Source: Sanderia malayensis (lineage: Eukaryota; Cnidaria; Scyphozoa; Semaeostomeae; Pelagiidae). Taken from it: DNA of 64,000 bases. Below, piece after piece: positions 1 to 10,568 of this stretch. The stretch is taken from contig RQOL01000729.1 in assembly GCA_013076295.1 (NCBI GenBank), forward strand, positions 1,550,001 through 1,614,000, written 5' to 3'. The translations under genes and the position numbers were made by a program. Numbering within the stretch: position 1 is the stretch's first letter; each line of letters starts with the position of its first letter. The notes under the pieces are model-generated. The model saw nothing but the letters and a program-made list of their open reading frames with translations, did no database searches and had not been told where the DNA came from.

Positions 1-42
1 GGTTCTTAATCCATTGGTTCTTACATGCGGGTTTTTACTGTA
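1..42. mobile_element. Terminal fragment of a TIR element (family F)
   Basis: The first 42 bases match, in inverted orientation, the left end of the complete element at 57494-57641, ending in TTTTTACTGTA. The shared end is about 38 bp long and the flanking dinucleotide is TA, as in Tc1/mariner-like non-autonomous elements. The rest lies outside the window. It sits in an intron of the ammonium transporter. Confidence 0.7.
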
Positions 43-126
43 GCTCTCTTGGTAAGCCTCGCTTTATAGCTATCACTGCAGTGCTTTCAAGACAACAAGA
101 TGAAACAAAGCTGATTTTTTTCACAG

Positions 127-989
127 GAATGGATTTTCTAGAGTGGATGAAAATAGATGATCCAGTGGGATGCATCCCTGTCCATGGTATCACAGGCATC
201 TGGGGATTGATCGCCGTGGGACTTTTTGCAGAGAAAGTTCCACACGGTGGCAGTGTCATATCGCCCGGTTTATTCAAAGGCGGCAACGCGAAATTCCTCG
301 GCGTGCAAGTCGTGGCTTGCATTTGTATTATAGCATGGTCAGCAACAACTACCATCATAGAGGTAAGTGAAATAGTTTGAGTACAATAACAAGAAATATA
401 ACATATAACATAACAAATATAACAACGAAAGAAATAATGATAACAATAGCGACAATAGCAACAACAATGGGCTTGCTTCCTCTATTGCGGGTCAACTGCG
501 CAAGCGCAATGTGACGTCACAACATGCGTCAATAACTATCAATGTTGACGTTTAGTGGTTGACAGATTCAGTATGACTGCGCATGCATTAAGAGAATTAG
601 CTAAGTGTACACATATATTTCAGCTATTTATTGCGGATAAACTGTTTGGGTTGAGAGTGACCTTGGAAGAAGAAATGCTTGGGGCAGACTACTGCGAGCA
701 TGGAATTCTACCAAGAAGCACGCCAGAAAGTGAGTTGTTGAGCGAGTTGAAGCAGAGGAGCAGTAAACAGAGTGACTTTGGCCGAAGTAAAATTCACGTC
801 GAAGTCCAGACTCAAGTCACAAAGAGGACTGACTGGCACGTGAACGTGGCATTTCAAAACGAGAACGAGGCAAATGAAAGAGAGGAGAATACAACCAGCA
901 GAAAAAACAGCTCGACAGACATACCACGAGTTGAAAACTCGAATACAGCAGATAGACACGGCAATGAAATAATGCACAGCCATCGCTAA
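127..989 (+). CDS. AMT: Ammonium transporter (AMT/MEP type), 3' part, with terminal exon 1
   Basis: Two exons are visible: 127-362 and 624-989; the 5' exons lie outside the window. The first encodes the last transmembrane part of an AMT channel with the family's IPVHGITGIWGLIAVGLF signature and then GVQVVACICIIAWSA. The second begins LFIADKLFGLRVT, followed by LGADYCEHGI, the conserved start of the cytosolic tail that in AMT proteins couples the subunits of the trimer. Splice signals are clear (ttttttcacag before 127, gtaagt after 362, tttcag before 624). The 362/624 junction is phase 0. The tail then runs about 90 residues of low-complexity charged sequence to the stop at 987-989. AMT-type channels carry NH3/NH4+ across the plasma membrane and are absent from vertebrates. 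A second possible terminal exon lies at 2177-2584. Confidence 0.9.
363..623 (+). other. Intron of ammonium transporter
   Basis: GT-AG intron (gtaagt...tttcag), phase 0. It contains short AAC/AAT-rich sequence and no other recognisable feature. Confidence 0.8.
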
Positions 990-2176
990 ATCTTTTATTG
1001 AAGACTGGCGAAAGCAACATCGACACGATACGACACGACACGACACAACAAGACACGATAGTTCTAGTTATTGCACACAAGAAAGGAAAGCTTAATTACT
1101 GTTACTTACTAGACCGATACTAGACCGGTATCAATCACAATTTTATCATCGCTCACAATTTCAAAACAAGGGGACTCAATGAAAAAGGGGCTTAATTTAA
1201 AATCGCGTTTCTTCAAAAGGGAGAGCTTATAAGAGAGGGTAAATTAATGGAGGAGGGTGTTTAATAAAGCTTCTATTGTGAATCACATAATACGTTTCCG
1301 CCATAGAGGGACAGTTGCTTAAATATCGATTCCATTAAGTGTTGATTAGAATGCTTTGCAATTTCTAATCAACAACTTGCACTGCACGTTGTATTCCAAG
1401 CACTCTCTACCAGTAACAAGTGGTCAGATTTATGTTGATAGACAAACTGATAATATACGAATTCACATCCGTATATAAAAATATATGTAAAACATATTGC
1501 CCAATGTATTAATCACATTGTATTGCATATAATAATTGTTCATAGTCGTAAAAGAGTGTTGATGATGCATCAAATCTCACATGAGTTTGTCTTGAAATTC
1601 GAGGTTTTTCTTGAGGTTTCAAGACCCTTGTCGTTATGTCGTTAAAGCCGCTCATAAAGTCTTCTTTAATGCCTCCGTGGGCGGTTCCATTGTTGACTGG
1701 CGACGCGCATGCGCAAGCGAGTAGATGTTGGTGAGTGGGGGAAAATGTTGTGTTCTGTGTCAGTGTCAGTGTTCTGTGTTTCTGTTTACTTGCCCGTATA
1801 AGGTATGTGCCTCAGGTTCAAACGTTTAATTACTTTTAACTTTTAATGATCTCTATATAGCAGCTGTCCTGAAATGTGGATCTTTTAAAGGCTATTCTAT
1901 TAATGAACCTTGTTTGATCTTCTTTCAAAATCTCTGTAATCTCTATTGAAGACCTGAATCTCTGAAAGTTTCCCATGTAAGCCTTACATCTTGTTTAACG
2001 TAATATTTCTATGGCTTACTTTACAGTAGTGTTAAGAGCCTGGAATCTTCTTCAAAGCTTCCTTAAATCCACCCTTCTTGAAGATCATCGTACTAATTCT
2101 TAATCTAACCATTAAAGGACTTGCACTAGTTCCATGACAGCATTAAACATATTTGCACTGTCTCTTTAATTTCCAG
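990..2176. other. Non-coding stretch between the two AMT terminal exons
   Basis: No convincing coding exon is seen. It holds a short CGACA/ACACGA simple repeat at about 1019-1066, an AATAAA at 1263-1268 that could end the shorter transcript, and at about 1165-1270 a degenerate stretch of short G-runs resembling the internal part of the TIR elements described at 61665. No AMT membrane-domain exons lie here, so the exon at 2177 has no separate upstream gene body in this interval. Confidence 0.6.
1263..1268 (+). terminator. Possible polyadenylation signal, short AMT form
   Basis: AATAAA, 274 bp beyond the stop codon at 989. Position only; the cleavage site is not known. Confidence 0.35.
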
Positions 2177-2584
2177 TTGGTTTTGGCTGATAAAATTGCA
2201 CAATTACGAATGTCTGATGTAGAAGAGGCTGTGGGTGCGGATTTCGCGATGCACGGGATCGAGGCGGCCACGAAGGAAAGAGCACAGAGTCGACAGGACG
2301 AGCCACATCCGAGTGACCATGATGTAACAACAACAACAGAATCAACAAGACCTGTTGTAATATGGCGGGGAGAGACAACACTCAGACAATTTAATATAAT
2401 AGATAAACTTGAAAGTGTCAGCTCAGATGCCAAAACAGATGAAATCTCCAGGACACAACAAATGAACAACTCCGACAAATCAGCTATACAACGCTCTGCT
2501 TCAACCTGCAAAGTCACCATTGCACAAATAAGGTCATATGGTGGTAAGCAATTTCTCGCAAACAAATTTTCAAATCAGGGCTAA
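2177..2584 (+). CDS. AMT: Second (alternative) AMT terminal exon or duplicate remnant
   Basis: After an acceptor (tttaatttccag, ending 2176) the reading frame starts LVLADKIAQLRMSDVEEAVGAD and continues FAMHGI. This aligns position by position with the start of the exon at 624 (LFIADKLFGLRVTLEEEMLGAD, then YCEHGI). It is in the same splice phase (0), so it could be joined to the donor at 362 in place of the 624 exon. The rest of the tail (Ser/Thr/Asp-rich, about 105 residues) is unrelated to the other. The stop codon is at 2582-2584 and an AATAAA follows 48 bp later. No transporter core exons lie between 990 and 2176. Either this is an alternative 3' exon giving another cytosolic tail, or the last exon of a tandem copy whose front was lost. 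Confidence 0.7.
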   Translation: MVLADKIAQLRMSDVEEAVGADFAMHGIEAATKERAQSRQDEPHPSDHDVTTTTESTRPVVIWRGETTLRQFNIIDKLESVSSDAKTDEISRTQQMNNSDKSAIQRSASTCKVTIAQIRSYGGKQFLANKFSNQG

Positions 2585-2632
2585 AAATCATTCACGCATA
2601 AAATCAATTATTGTAGCAATAGTAGACACCTA

Positions 2633-2638
2633 AATAAA
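2633..2638 (+). terminator. Possible polyadenylation signal, long AMT form
   Basis: AATAAA 48 bp after the stop at 2584, a normal distance for a 3' end. It suggests the 2177 exon is, or recently was, a functional terminal exon. Confidence 0.45.
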
Positions 2639-2918
2639 CAAATATTCTGTCTCGTCTTTTTCTTTCAATCTTTAACAAATATTACTGAAGGCTGTGCCAA
2701 AACTTTACCATTGCCTTCAAATTTCATCGATCCAAATAGCAACGTCATTTTTTTATTTGACCCAACTAGTTCTCCCTCAGAAAGACAGACTGCAAGTTTG
2801 GCATAATCTTCAGAAAATGTAATGTTATTTCTCAGTATCTATTTATTGCCTTTTATTTGGTATCAGAGTGAATTATTGTCTTTTGTTGCCAATGGCATCG
2901 CTCCGGCAGCGTCGCACT

Positions 2919-3193
2919 TACCGTAAATCCTCGAATAAGCCCCACCTTCGAATAAGCCCTCCCCTCGAAAAAGTCCCCCACCCTGATAATGACTTGCAAG
3001 GACATTGAGCCCAAGTATCGAGATATTGAAGTTGTTTAGTGAATTTATTGCAAATAACAATAAGTTTAAACCAATAACTTCATTGACTGGCTGCATCGTA
3101 TAGCTTTTATTTTGCTTAATATTGAACACTAATTAGACTAAAATTTCGTTTTTGCAAATAAGCCCCCGGGGGCTTATTCGAGGATTTACGGTA
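2919..3193. mobile_element. Non-autonomous TIR element, family E, copy 1
   Basis: A 275-bp element bounded by TA. It has terminal inverted repeats starting CCGTAAATCCTCGAATAAGC and ending GCTTATTCGAGGATTTACGG. The core around 3005-3130 is shared with the copy at 28162-28411. TA flanks and lack of coding capacity fit a Tc1/mariner-derived MITE. Confidence 0.8.
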
Positions 3194-3321
3194 TTCTAAA
3201 TAATTTATGGGGGGCAAAACAATTACTCCTTCACAATATTCTGAGGATTGTAATCATAATCATGCGTCTATTAACCAACTAATTCAAAATAAATGCATTT
3301 ATGTAACTGTATATCCGACAA

Positions 3322-3564
3322 CAGTGGCGTAGTTAGAGGGGGGCCATGGGGCGAAAAACCCCCTTGTAGAGATAAACAGCCGTTTTGTCAGAAAATTGCT
3401 GATCTTTTCGGAAAATAAATATCTTCTGTTTATGTTCAGTTCTAGCTAATTTCCTTATCATATATTCATAATCTTGAAAAAACGAAAATGCTTGTTAAAT
3501 TTTGTCGGAAAATCTAAATTTCTCGCCCCCCCCCCCCCTATAAAATTTCCTATCTACGCCATTG
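3322..3564. mobile_element. Non-autonomous hAT element (243 bp) with 8-bp target duplication
   Basis: Ends are CAGTGGCGTAG and CTACGCCATTG (one mismatch). The element is flanked on both sides by the direct repeat TCCGACAA (3314-3321 and 3565-3572). An 8-bp duplication and CAGNGGCG-type ends are the hallmark of hAT transposons. There is no transposase reading frame. It contains a run of 13 C at 3526-3538. Confidence 0.9.
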
Positions 3565-3572
3565 TCCGACAA

Positions 3573-4389
3573 ACGTATTAGTAGTATAGTAATAACTAAA
3601 ATAGTAATGAACTCAAGACCAGTATCTCAGAGATTAACTGGATATATAAGCTATATAACTGATTGGGAAACTAAGTTGAGTGGTATACGGAATTACCGCC
3701 GAGGTGAGGCTGGGACACATGCGCAGTTCAATATTTAGATATCGAAGTTGAAGTGCGCATGTGTAATAGCCGGAGGGTATTCATAAATAAATCTACATAT
3801 GTAAATGGTAAATGTATATCCTTAATAAAACACAATAACAGTACAACTGAATATTCAATTTATCGTCATTCATTGCGCAAATTAATTGGGTACTCCATAC
3901 CGTCCACAACTTCACAAAATAAGAAACTAGTACACAACTTGGGTTCTTCGCCGGATTCGGAGCGATTAAATACACAATAATTCTGCGTAAATGCAGCTTC
4001 CTTCTTTCCTCACAACTATAGAGCTCAACTATTACCATTTTTTACTTCGAGCTCATCAAAAAAACTGATTACAAACTTCTCGCACGAGGCGGTCTCCTTC
4101 GAAATTCGGGTCAACACTCCAAACGAGATTAATTCAAAATGTTTACTAACCCTATTGTCCTAAAAGCATATATTGGTCTATCTATTCGGAAATTTGATGT
4201 ATTTCGTCCTAATGTCACTGACTTTTCAATAATTTATATATCTCTAACCCTGCTTTTTCCTTCTAAATTGTCTTTCTATTTCTTATATGAACCTGTGACC
4301 TGTGTTCCTTCTGCTCTATCTAAAACGTGCGGCTTTCTTAATAGGCTTCTTCATCTCTGCTAGCTTGATTTTCTTTTCTCTAGTCGTTG
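3573..4389. other. Intergenic, no gene recognised
   Basis: Between the hAT element and the Lys/Glu-rich gene. Open frames here are short, with no family signature or splice context that I can support. Confidence 0.5.
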
Positions 4390-5205
4390 TTAATTCTCCT
4401 CCGTGGTCTTCTCTTTCTCCTCTTTGGTCTTCTCTTTCTCCTCTGTGGTCTTTTCCTTCTCCTCTGTGATCTTATTATCCTTCTCCTCTGTGGTCTTTTC
4501 CTTCTCCTCTGTGATCTTATTATCCTTCTCCTCTGTGGTCTTCTCTTTCTCCTCTTTGGTCTTCTCTTTCTCCTCTGTGGTCTTCTCTTTCTCCTCTGTG
4601 GTCTTCTCTTTCTCCTCTGTGGTCTTCTCTTTCTCCTCTTTGGTCTTCTCTTTCTCCTCTGTGGTCTTCTCTTTCTCCTCTGTGATCTTATTATCCTTCT
4701 CCTCTGTGGTCTTTTCCTTCTCCTCCTTGGTCTTCTCCTTTTCTTCTTTGGTCTTCTCCTTTTCGTCTTTGGCCTTCTCTGTCTCTTCACATTTGTTGCC
4801 TTTCTTTAGCTTCAAATCCACCTCGATATCTTTATCACTTTTCTTTTTATCCTCTTTTTCTTGCTTGGTATTCTCGGCAAGTTTCTCTTCGATCTGTTCC
4901 TTAAGCTCCTTCACCTTCGGGTTCTTGCTGTTCTCAACATGCAATTTCTCATCCACGTCCTCATTTTCGCCACAACCATCATTAGTCAGTCGTTTTAAAC
5001 GTCCAACAATCCCAGGAGCATTAACCTCTCGTTGTCTCAATCTCTCGTTGTATTCTGTCCCCACTAATGTCTCCCTGCTTTTTCCACCAACATGACGACC
5101 ATAGCCCGCAAAAATGAAGCTCAATATAAATACTACTACCACAACAGCATGCATGCTTCTTCTAACGTATACCCTCCAAAAACACTGGCGTTTTCTACTT
5201 TTCAC
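4390..5205 (-). CDS. Secreted Lys/Glu heptad-repeat protein
   Basis: Single open frame of 271 codons. The likelier start is the internal Met at 5154, because it opens directly onto a signal peptide (MHAVVVVVFILSFIFAGYG); the first Met at 5205 would put a basic 17-residue leader before it. A mixed charged segment of about 110 residues follows, with one DGCGE and one KCEE cysteine. About 17 heptads of the form KEKTTEE/KEKTKEE then run to the stop, with three 8-residue KDNKITEE variants among them. The heptads would form a very long charged helix or coiled coil. The repeat DNA is a 21/24-bp tandem array, so copy number probably varies between individuals. I recognise no family. It lies next to the His-rich secreted cluster, which also uses charged Lys-rich repeats. 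Confidence 0.6.
   Translation of the reverse strand: MKSRKRQCFWRVYVRRSMHAVVVVVFILSFIFAGYGRHVGGKSRETLVGTEYNERLRQREVNAPGIVGRLKRLTNDGCGENEDVDEKLHVENSKNPKVKELKEQIEEKLAENTKQEKEDKKKSDKDIEVDLKLKKGNKCEETEKAKDEKEKTKEEKEKTKEEKEKTTEEKDNKITEEKEKTTEEKEKTKEEKEKTTEEKEKTTEEKEKTTEEKEKTKEEKEKTTEEKDNKITEEKEKTTEEKDNKITEEKEKTTEEKEKTKEEKEKTTEEN
4393..4765. repeat. 21/24-bp coding tandem array
   Basis: Tandem 21-bp units (CTCCTCTGTGGTCTTCTCTTT on the plus strand) with 24-bp variants carrying TTATTATC. They encode the heptads of the minus-strand gene. Both plus-strand frames through it (poly-Leu/Phe and poly-Ser/Phe) are shadows. Confidence 0.85.
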
Positions 5206-6656
5206 TTTCGAAAAACACTGGCGTCTCTAGCATTAACAGGGTAATATTCCAACAAATGAACAACATATATCGTAGTTTCAGTAGGCCAGTGCGTGTGACA
5301 CTACTTCTCCACGACTGGTTGTACAATTTAGGTATAAACAAAGTGCCCTGCAAAATTTTTGCACCGCTTTCAAAATCACCAGTGCGGAGGCCAAAGATTA
5401 CAGGTAATTATTAGCGATATGGAGCTACTTTGTCAATACCGCCACCACGGGCCACAAAAATGGACTACACAGCTACTACAGAGGCTCTGTACAAGAGAAT
5501 GGGGCTACCTGGTGGAAAATAAATGGCCGAAGTAACAAAATGACAGTAAAGTTTCCACTTTATTAGAAACTCCCAGCTGCTTTACTTATAGTTATTGGTG
5601 GGGATTATTTAACTGGTTTCGTAATTCAAATAAGGCATTCAAAACTGATCTTAAATTAACGCTGTAGGCCTTTCCAGCTCGTAAAATCTTAAAACTCACG
5701 CTATTTTCCACACGCCATCTTTTATAATGACTACAACAAACCAACCAAGGTCAACCTTCTCTAAAGCGTAGAGATGATGTATTCAACCAAACTCTGACGT
5801 CATGGGTTATTGTCGAGATGATATGATTGAATTGAATTAACTCGATTCGAAATATCGGAGTAATTTACCTCCTCAAACAACGTTTGATTAGTATGCTTTG
5901 TCGATGGCTTAACTTAACCTTTCGGGGGGGGGGGGGTTGCATTGTTTATCATTTTGACCGCGATCTGAAGCCGATGAGAAATAGCCCGTGCGCGCTAAAA
6001 GCATCCAATGAATGAAAAATATAAAACACCCATGCATCCGCGCAATCGCCCAAGCATGCTTGCAAATTAAAACGGACTTCTGTTGAACTACATGGCCAAT
6101 GGGATGATAGCTCTATTGGTCTCTGAATTAGAAACCCGTGGCCTTTCACGTAGATATGCACAAGCACCTTCAAAGTATGCGTAAATTCGCCTATTGCATT
6201 GTGGTGCGTGTGCGATAAATACAAGCGCATTGTAATCAGCATCGAGCCGTTCGAACTCGCAAGAGCTGATAAAAACAGAACTACGCGGTCAAAAACAGAA
6301 TTATCATTTAATGCTCGTAGCATTCAATGCGATCTCGACACTTACATTCAAAATACCAACTGATAAGATAGCACGTACCTGTATAGGTTGCAATGCTTGA
6401 CAGCCTTTTCGTAGTTTTCGTATTCGAGCCAATGAGCAGCAACCGGTGTGAGATCAAGCAGTGACAGTGCAGGCTGAAAAGCGATCAATGATCATCATGA
6501 GTAAATGAATGTTTAATTAGCAGATAACAAAAAATTGAGTTCAGTGGATGTCCAAGTTTGTTACTCTTGAGCAATAACAAACTCGACGCTTAATAAAATT
6601 GAGATATAAACACGCGGTAATTGTGGGAAGTTTGTATAAACTCAACTGTTTGCAAG
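5206..6656. other. Intergenic between divergent genes
   Basis: Presumably holds the promoter of the minus-strand Lys/Glu gene and upstream sequence of His-rich gene A. A run of 13 G lies at 5924-5936. The 14-mer AAAAACACTGGCGT occurs at about 5174 and again at about 5213. A 124-codon minus frame at 5949-6323 has no family features and I do not call it a gene. Confidence 0.5.
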
Positions 6657-6665
6657 TATATAAAA
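6657..6665 (+). promoter_or_regulatory. TATA box of His-rich gene A
   Basis: TATATAAAA, 42 bp before the ATG at 6707. The spacing predicts a very short 5' UTR and supports the 6707 start over the frame's earlier Met. Confidence 0.65.
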
Positions 6666-6706
6666 TACATATATAGCTGTTGAGTTGTGTTGCTGTAAAT
6701 AGAGAG

Positions 6707-7987
6707 ATGGCTAAATTAATCGCGCTTGCTACTCTCGTGGCAGCACTTGCCTGTTGGTGTGTCAATGCTTTTCCGGCCATGCAAAACCAAAACAGCGATG
6801 AATTCACCAACGAGGCGTTTATCGAGAAAATGTATCAAAAGGAAATCGAAGAGGGTGACAACGCCGAGGATCCATTGCAACAGACGAAAGTACACAAACA
6901 ACGTACCGCCAAGAAAAAGCACTATCACGGCAGCGTCGGCCATTTTGGAGCTCCATACATGGGTGGCGGATACGGTTACGGCCATCACGGTGGCTTAGGC
7001 CACAATCACGTCGACGTCTATCCAATCAATGGTCTTCATAACGGACATATCGGATTACCCATAATGCATCACGGCCACGACATGCACCACGGTCATGACA
7101 TGCACCCTGTTGTCATCTCACCCGGACACGGACCGGAATTGCCAATAAAAATGCCACCTCACGAGCATCGACTTCTTCCGCTCTACCACCCTCACCATCA
7201 CCATCATGGACACATGGGATACCACACTGATTATATGCCGTCGCCTTTCATGATGCCATTGTGTGTTATGGGTAAGTGATTTGGCATTGTTAGCCGCGTG
7301 TCTAAAAATTGCAGCTATGCGCAAGTGCCGGCAGCGCGTGCAGAAATATCTGGGGGAAAACAAATGCAACAAGATGTAAGAATGACCCATGGGATTGTAG
7401 CCAATAGAATAACATATGTGGAGAAGAGAACAATTAACAAAGTTAACAAAGCAAACACAAAATAACTAATAGAGCATACAATCAAACGTGAAATAAAAAC
7501 ATTTTGTTCCATAACAATTGTATATTTTGAAAAATAGTTTTGGATCTAAAAACTAACGTTGGATAGGCTTGGGGTTTGACAGAGAGTACCATTGGTTAAG
7601 TTTGAAATTTAACAATAGACAAACGCTGGATAAGTTTGAATCCCCATTACCCATGATCATTGCAACCACACTCTTAAGTCCAAAACATCCCAATGCTCAG
7701 CTATACTAGACAAACCAACAAATATAACGCATAGACGATTGATTCAGAGAAATATAGAGAGGGTGATGTTCACAGTGGCTCGTGATAACACCAGCATGGG
7801 ATATTTTACAGATAAAGAAGACAAGAAAAAAGATGACAAGAAGAAAGATGACAAGAAGAAAGATGACAAGAAGAAGACGAAACGCCAACTGGTTCCATGT
7901 CATTATTACGGACCACCAGGGGCCGGATGGGGTGCATTTACACCTGGCCACACTGGTGCAGGTTGGGGTGCGCCATACTGGTACTAA
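6707..7987 (+). CDS. His-rich secreted protein A
   Basis: Two exons, 6707-7271 and 7812-7987, joined in phase 1 (donor G|GTAAGT, acceptor tattttacag), giving 246 residues. Layout: signal peptide (residues 1-22, MAKLIALATLVAALACWCVNA); acidic stretch of about 35 residues; basic/His box QRTAKKKHYHG; Gly/His-rich body with GGGYGYGHHGG, two copies of MHHGHD and a HHHHHGH run; then exon 2 with a KKKDD repeat, TKRQLVPCHYY and two GAGWGA repeats ending PYWY. The ATG at 6707 is chosen because it begins the signal peptide and sits just downstream of a TATA box. No known family is recognised. Composition suggests an extracellular metal-binding, matrix or adhesive protein (inference). It is the first of three tandem relatives. 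Confidence 0.8.
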
Positions 7988-8128
7988 ACGTCACACGGCA
8001 CACGCACATTGTATACGGAATATTGAACTTCACGAGACTGAATGCTTACATGTTGTATAAATACAAATATTTACGTTACTTGTAATAATTTCTCATTTGA
8101 ATTATATTTAGGGAAGAAAAATGCATGT

Positions 8129-8134
8129 AATAAA
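8129..8134 (+). terminator. Polyadenylation signal of His-rich gene A
   Basis: AATAAA 142 bp after the stop at 7987. Confidence 0.5.
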
Positions 8135-8189
8135 ATTCGAGTTTTCTATCGCTTTTTACAATTCCACAAAAGAGCGGTATAGCAGAGCA

Positions 8190-8560
8190 GATAAGTCCAA
8201 CAAAAAAGCAGAATAAAGCAGGATAGAACAGGGTAAAGCAGGATAGAGTAGGGTAGAGCAAGATAGATGACAAAGCAGGATAGAGTAGGGTAGAGCAAGT
8301 TGAATGACAAAGCAGAATAGAGTAGGGTAGAACAAGCATGACAAAGCAGAATAGAGTAGGGTAGAGCAAGCATGACAAAGCAGAATAGAGTAGGGTAGAG
8401 CAAGCATGACAAAGCAGAATAGAGTAGGGTAGAGCAAGCATGACAAAGCAGAATAGAGTAGGGTAGAGCAAGAAGACAAAGCAGAATAGAGTAGGGTAGA
8501 GCAAGCAAGATAACAAAGCAGAATAGAGTAGAGAAAACGAGCCAATTGAAAAAGGAAAAA
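8190..8560. repeat. 34-bp minisatellite
   Basis: About nine units of a 34-bp sequence containing GACAAAGCAGAATAGAGTAG and GGTAGAGCAAGCAT, more diverged at the left end. It lies just beyond the 3' end of gene A. Long minus-strand frames through it (Leu/Tyr/Cys repeats) are artefacts of the repeat. There are no unique spacers, so it is not a CRISPR array. Confidence 0.85.
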
Positions 8561-9025
8561 GGAGTAGGGTAGAGTAGAGTGGAGCATAAAACAGCGGAAT
8601 ACGGTACAATAATAGCAAACTAAAGCTTTGCAGGTCAGAGTAGAATATAGAATGTGAGCGTAAGAATAGAATGGAGCCAGTGCGAGTAGCATAGAAAAAA
8701 ACTACACGCAACACCTGTGAATCAAGTCAAAGTCAGAGTGCATTAAAGACGACTAAGCAATTTAGATCAGACGATATCATTCGGATGTTAATCGAGGTAG
8801 CAAGTACATTCAATCACACACAGATACGAATTGAACTCGAACAATTGATTTCATGGGTCACATCTTCCAGTTAGTCCTCAGGTTGGACTACTGGTAGGTG
8901 ATTTAAGGGAGCATACCCACTGAGCAATGCCATTGAGAAAACTATTAGCAATTATGACATTGATTTGCCAATAAGCCCAGACGGTAAACAAGCCATATCA
9001 AAGTTAATCTGAAAATCACTGCCAT
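8561..9025. other. Intergenic, upstream of gene B
   Basis: No coding signal is seen. It leads into the promoter of His-rich gene B. Confidence 0.5.
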
Positions 9026-9032
9026 TATAAAC
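9026..9032 (+). promoter_or_regulatory. Candidate TATA box of His-rich gene B
   Basis: TATAAAC, 73 bp before the ATG at 9099. Confidence 0.45.
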
Positions 9033-9098
9033 ACCGTTAAAGTATAGTAAACTCAAAAGCAGCGTTACTTCAAAATAGACATAACGGCAAAAGGAATC

Positions 9099-10568
9099 AT
9101 GGAGAATAATAAAAACATGGTGCTATTATTGATTGTTTGCTTTACTATGGTAACAATGTCGCTGCCAGTCGACCCAAATGGTTCTGATTCTCATGACGCA
9201 ACGAGAAGAGCAACAACAACAACATTGGAAGGAAAACGTGTCCACAAATTACACAAGAAACATCTCGGACCAGGCTTCGACTCGTACGGACATCACATGC
9301 ACGGTACGATGGTTGTCAAACACAATATAATGCTTCAATTGTCAAATGCCCAGGGCGCTTGCTCTGGGCACTTATTGAATTCTGTAGACACTATACAGGG
9401 CGTTTATAAAGATGTCTTAAAGAAAGGACGCTTATTAAAAAGATTGAGGTCTTTTAATTGTTAACATCTATTTTCAGACATGCTTGCTTTTTTAAAAGCT
9501 GCTATGTTAAGCTTTCTCGACACCAGTCTCAGTCTAGACTTGCTCCAAGTCTATTTCGTGTTTCAGTCATGAAAAGGGAGCTTCGGAGGAGGAAAGTTCC
9601 CTTTTATTATTGACGTGCGAAATAGACTTGGAGTAAGTCTAGTCTCAGTCAGGCCTACAGTAAAAATCCGCATAAAAGTGTCCAGTGTGATATTTCTGCT
9701 CAAAACAATAAACGAAACAATAGTCTGTTGTTTTGAACGATAAGCTGGATGCAAAAGTTGCAGCTTCTCATATGTGGGTTTTTACTTTATGCTGTTCTTA
9801 AAAAAATAAGTTGTTTTTCTTCAACTTGTTGTCAGTTGCAGTGGGACAAATTGATACACAAAGTTCATACCGTTGATAATTGAGCCAAGATCGTCATTGT
9901 GTGAGCCATTTTAGTCAAGACGAAGAACCTTTCTCCCTGGGACGTCTCTGCATTTACGAATCAGAGGAAAATCTGTTAGATAAACTCATAAAAAATTGAT
10001 TCTGTAAATTTCAGGTGATGTAGAGAACATGGGCTATAACATACCGCTGACCACTGGATTCGGATACCCAAACGTGCATCACCATGGTCATCCTCATCAT
10101 TACCATGACAATCACGGGCATCAGTTCAACGTGATTCATCATGATTACCAATTTCATGCGCCAGATATTGATTACTGGTGGCCTAGCCACTGGCCGCAGT
10201 TCCTCCCACCTCCATTTCCATTCCACAAAGACAAAGGTATATCGAAATCTGTTAATGCTTGCTAATGTTAGGTACCCCCTGGCGCATGCAGTTATTTGCA
10301 ACGCAAAGTAATACAATCCGGGGGGTCAAGCAATTGAGTTTAATTAACTAAATATGCGATTGTAAATGATTTTGATGAGTGGATGTTGAGCTTCAGTCTA
10401 AATGTTGATCTTTTTGCTTCTTTCGAATGCCAAGATGACAAGAAAAAAGACGATAAGAAGAAAGAAGACAAGAAAAAAGACGAAAAGAAAGAAGACAAGA
10501 AGAAAGACGAAAAAAAGGAATCTTGGAAAACAAAAGGACGACAGCTTGTTTTCAATGCTGCACAGTAA
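9099..10568 (+). CDS. His-rich secreted protein B
   Basis: Three exons, 9099-9303, 10015-10236 and 10435-10568, all joined in phase 1, giving 186 residues. Layout: signal peptide (about residues 1-22, ending MSLPVD); short Ser/Thr/Asp stretch; basic box GKRVHKLHKKHLG; His-rich exon 2 (VHHHGHPHHYHDNHGH, ending WWPSHWPQFLPPPFPF); then a Lys/Asp/Glu repeat (KKKDDKKKED...) and the tail KTKGRQLVFNAAQ. The repeat and RQLV tail parallel gene A (KTKRQLV). The exon 2 ending parallels gene C (YWYPYHWPSYLPAPFPF). Intron 1 carries a family F element at 9656-9789. The total coding length is exactly 187 codons. The function is unknown; secreted metal-binding or matrix protein is an inference from composition. 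Confidence 0.78.
9656..9789. mobile_element. TIR element, family F, copy 2
   Basis: Starts TACAGTAAAAATCCGCATA and ends TATGTGGGTTTTTACTTTA. A diverged copy of the complete element at 57494-57641, inside intron 1 of gene B. Confidence 0.7.

Noticed and set aside
4387..5095. Plus-strand poly-Leu/Phe and poly-Ser/Phe frames, and a minus-strand poly-Arg frame
   Set aside because: Shadows of the heptad-repeat array. The Lys/Glu frame is the only one that continues into a normal sequence with a signal peptide.
5949..6323. 124-codon minus-strand frame
   Set aside because: No homology that I recognise, no signal peptide, no splice context; consistent with a chance open frame.
8190..8560. CRISPR-like regularity
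   Set aside because: Units are directly contiguous 34-bp repeats without unique spacers, in a eukaryotic genome.
8076..8714. Long minus-strand frames rich in Leu/Tyr/Cys/Ser
   Set aside because: They are read-throughs of the 34-bp minisatellite in several frames at once, with no start context or family features.
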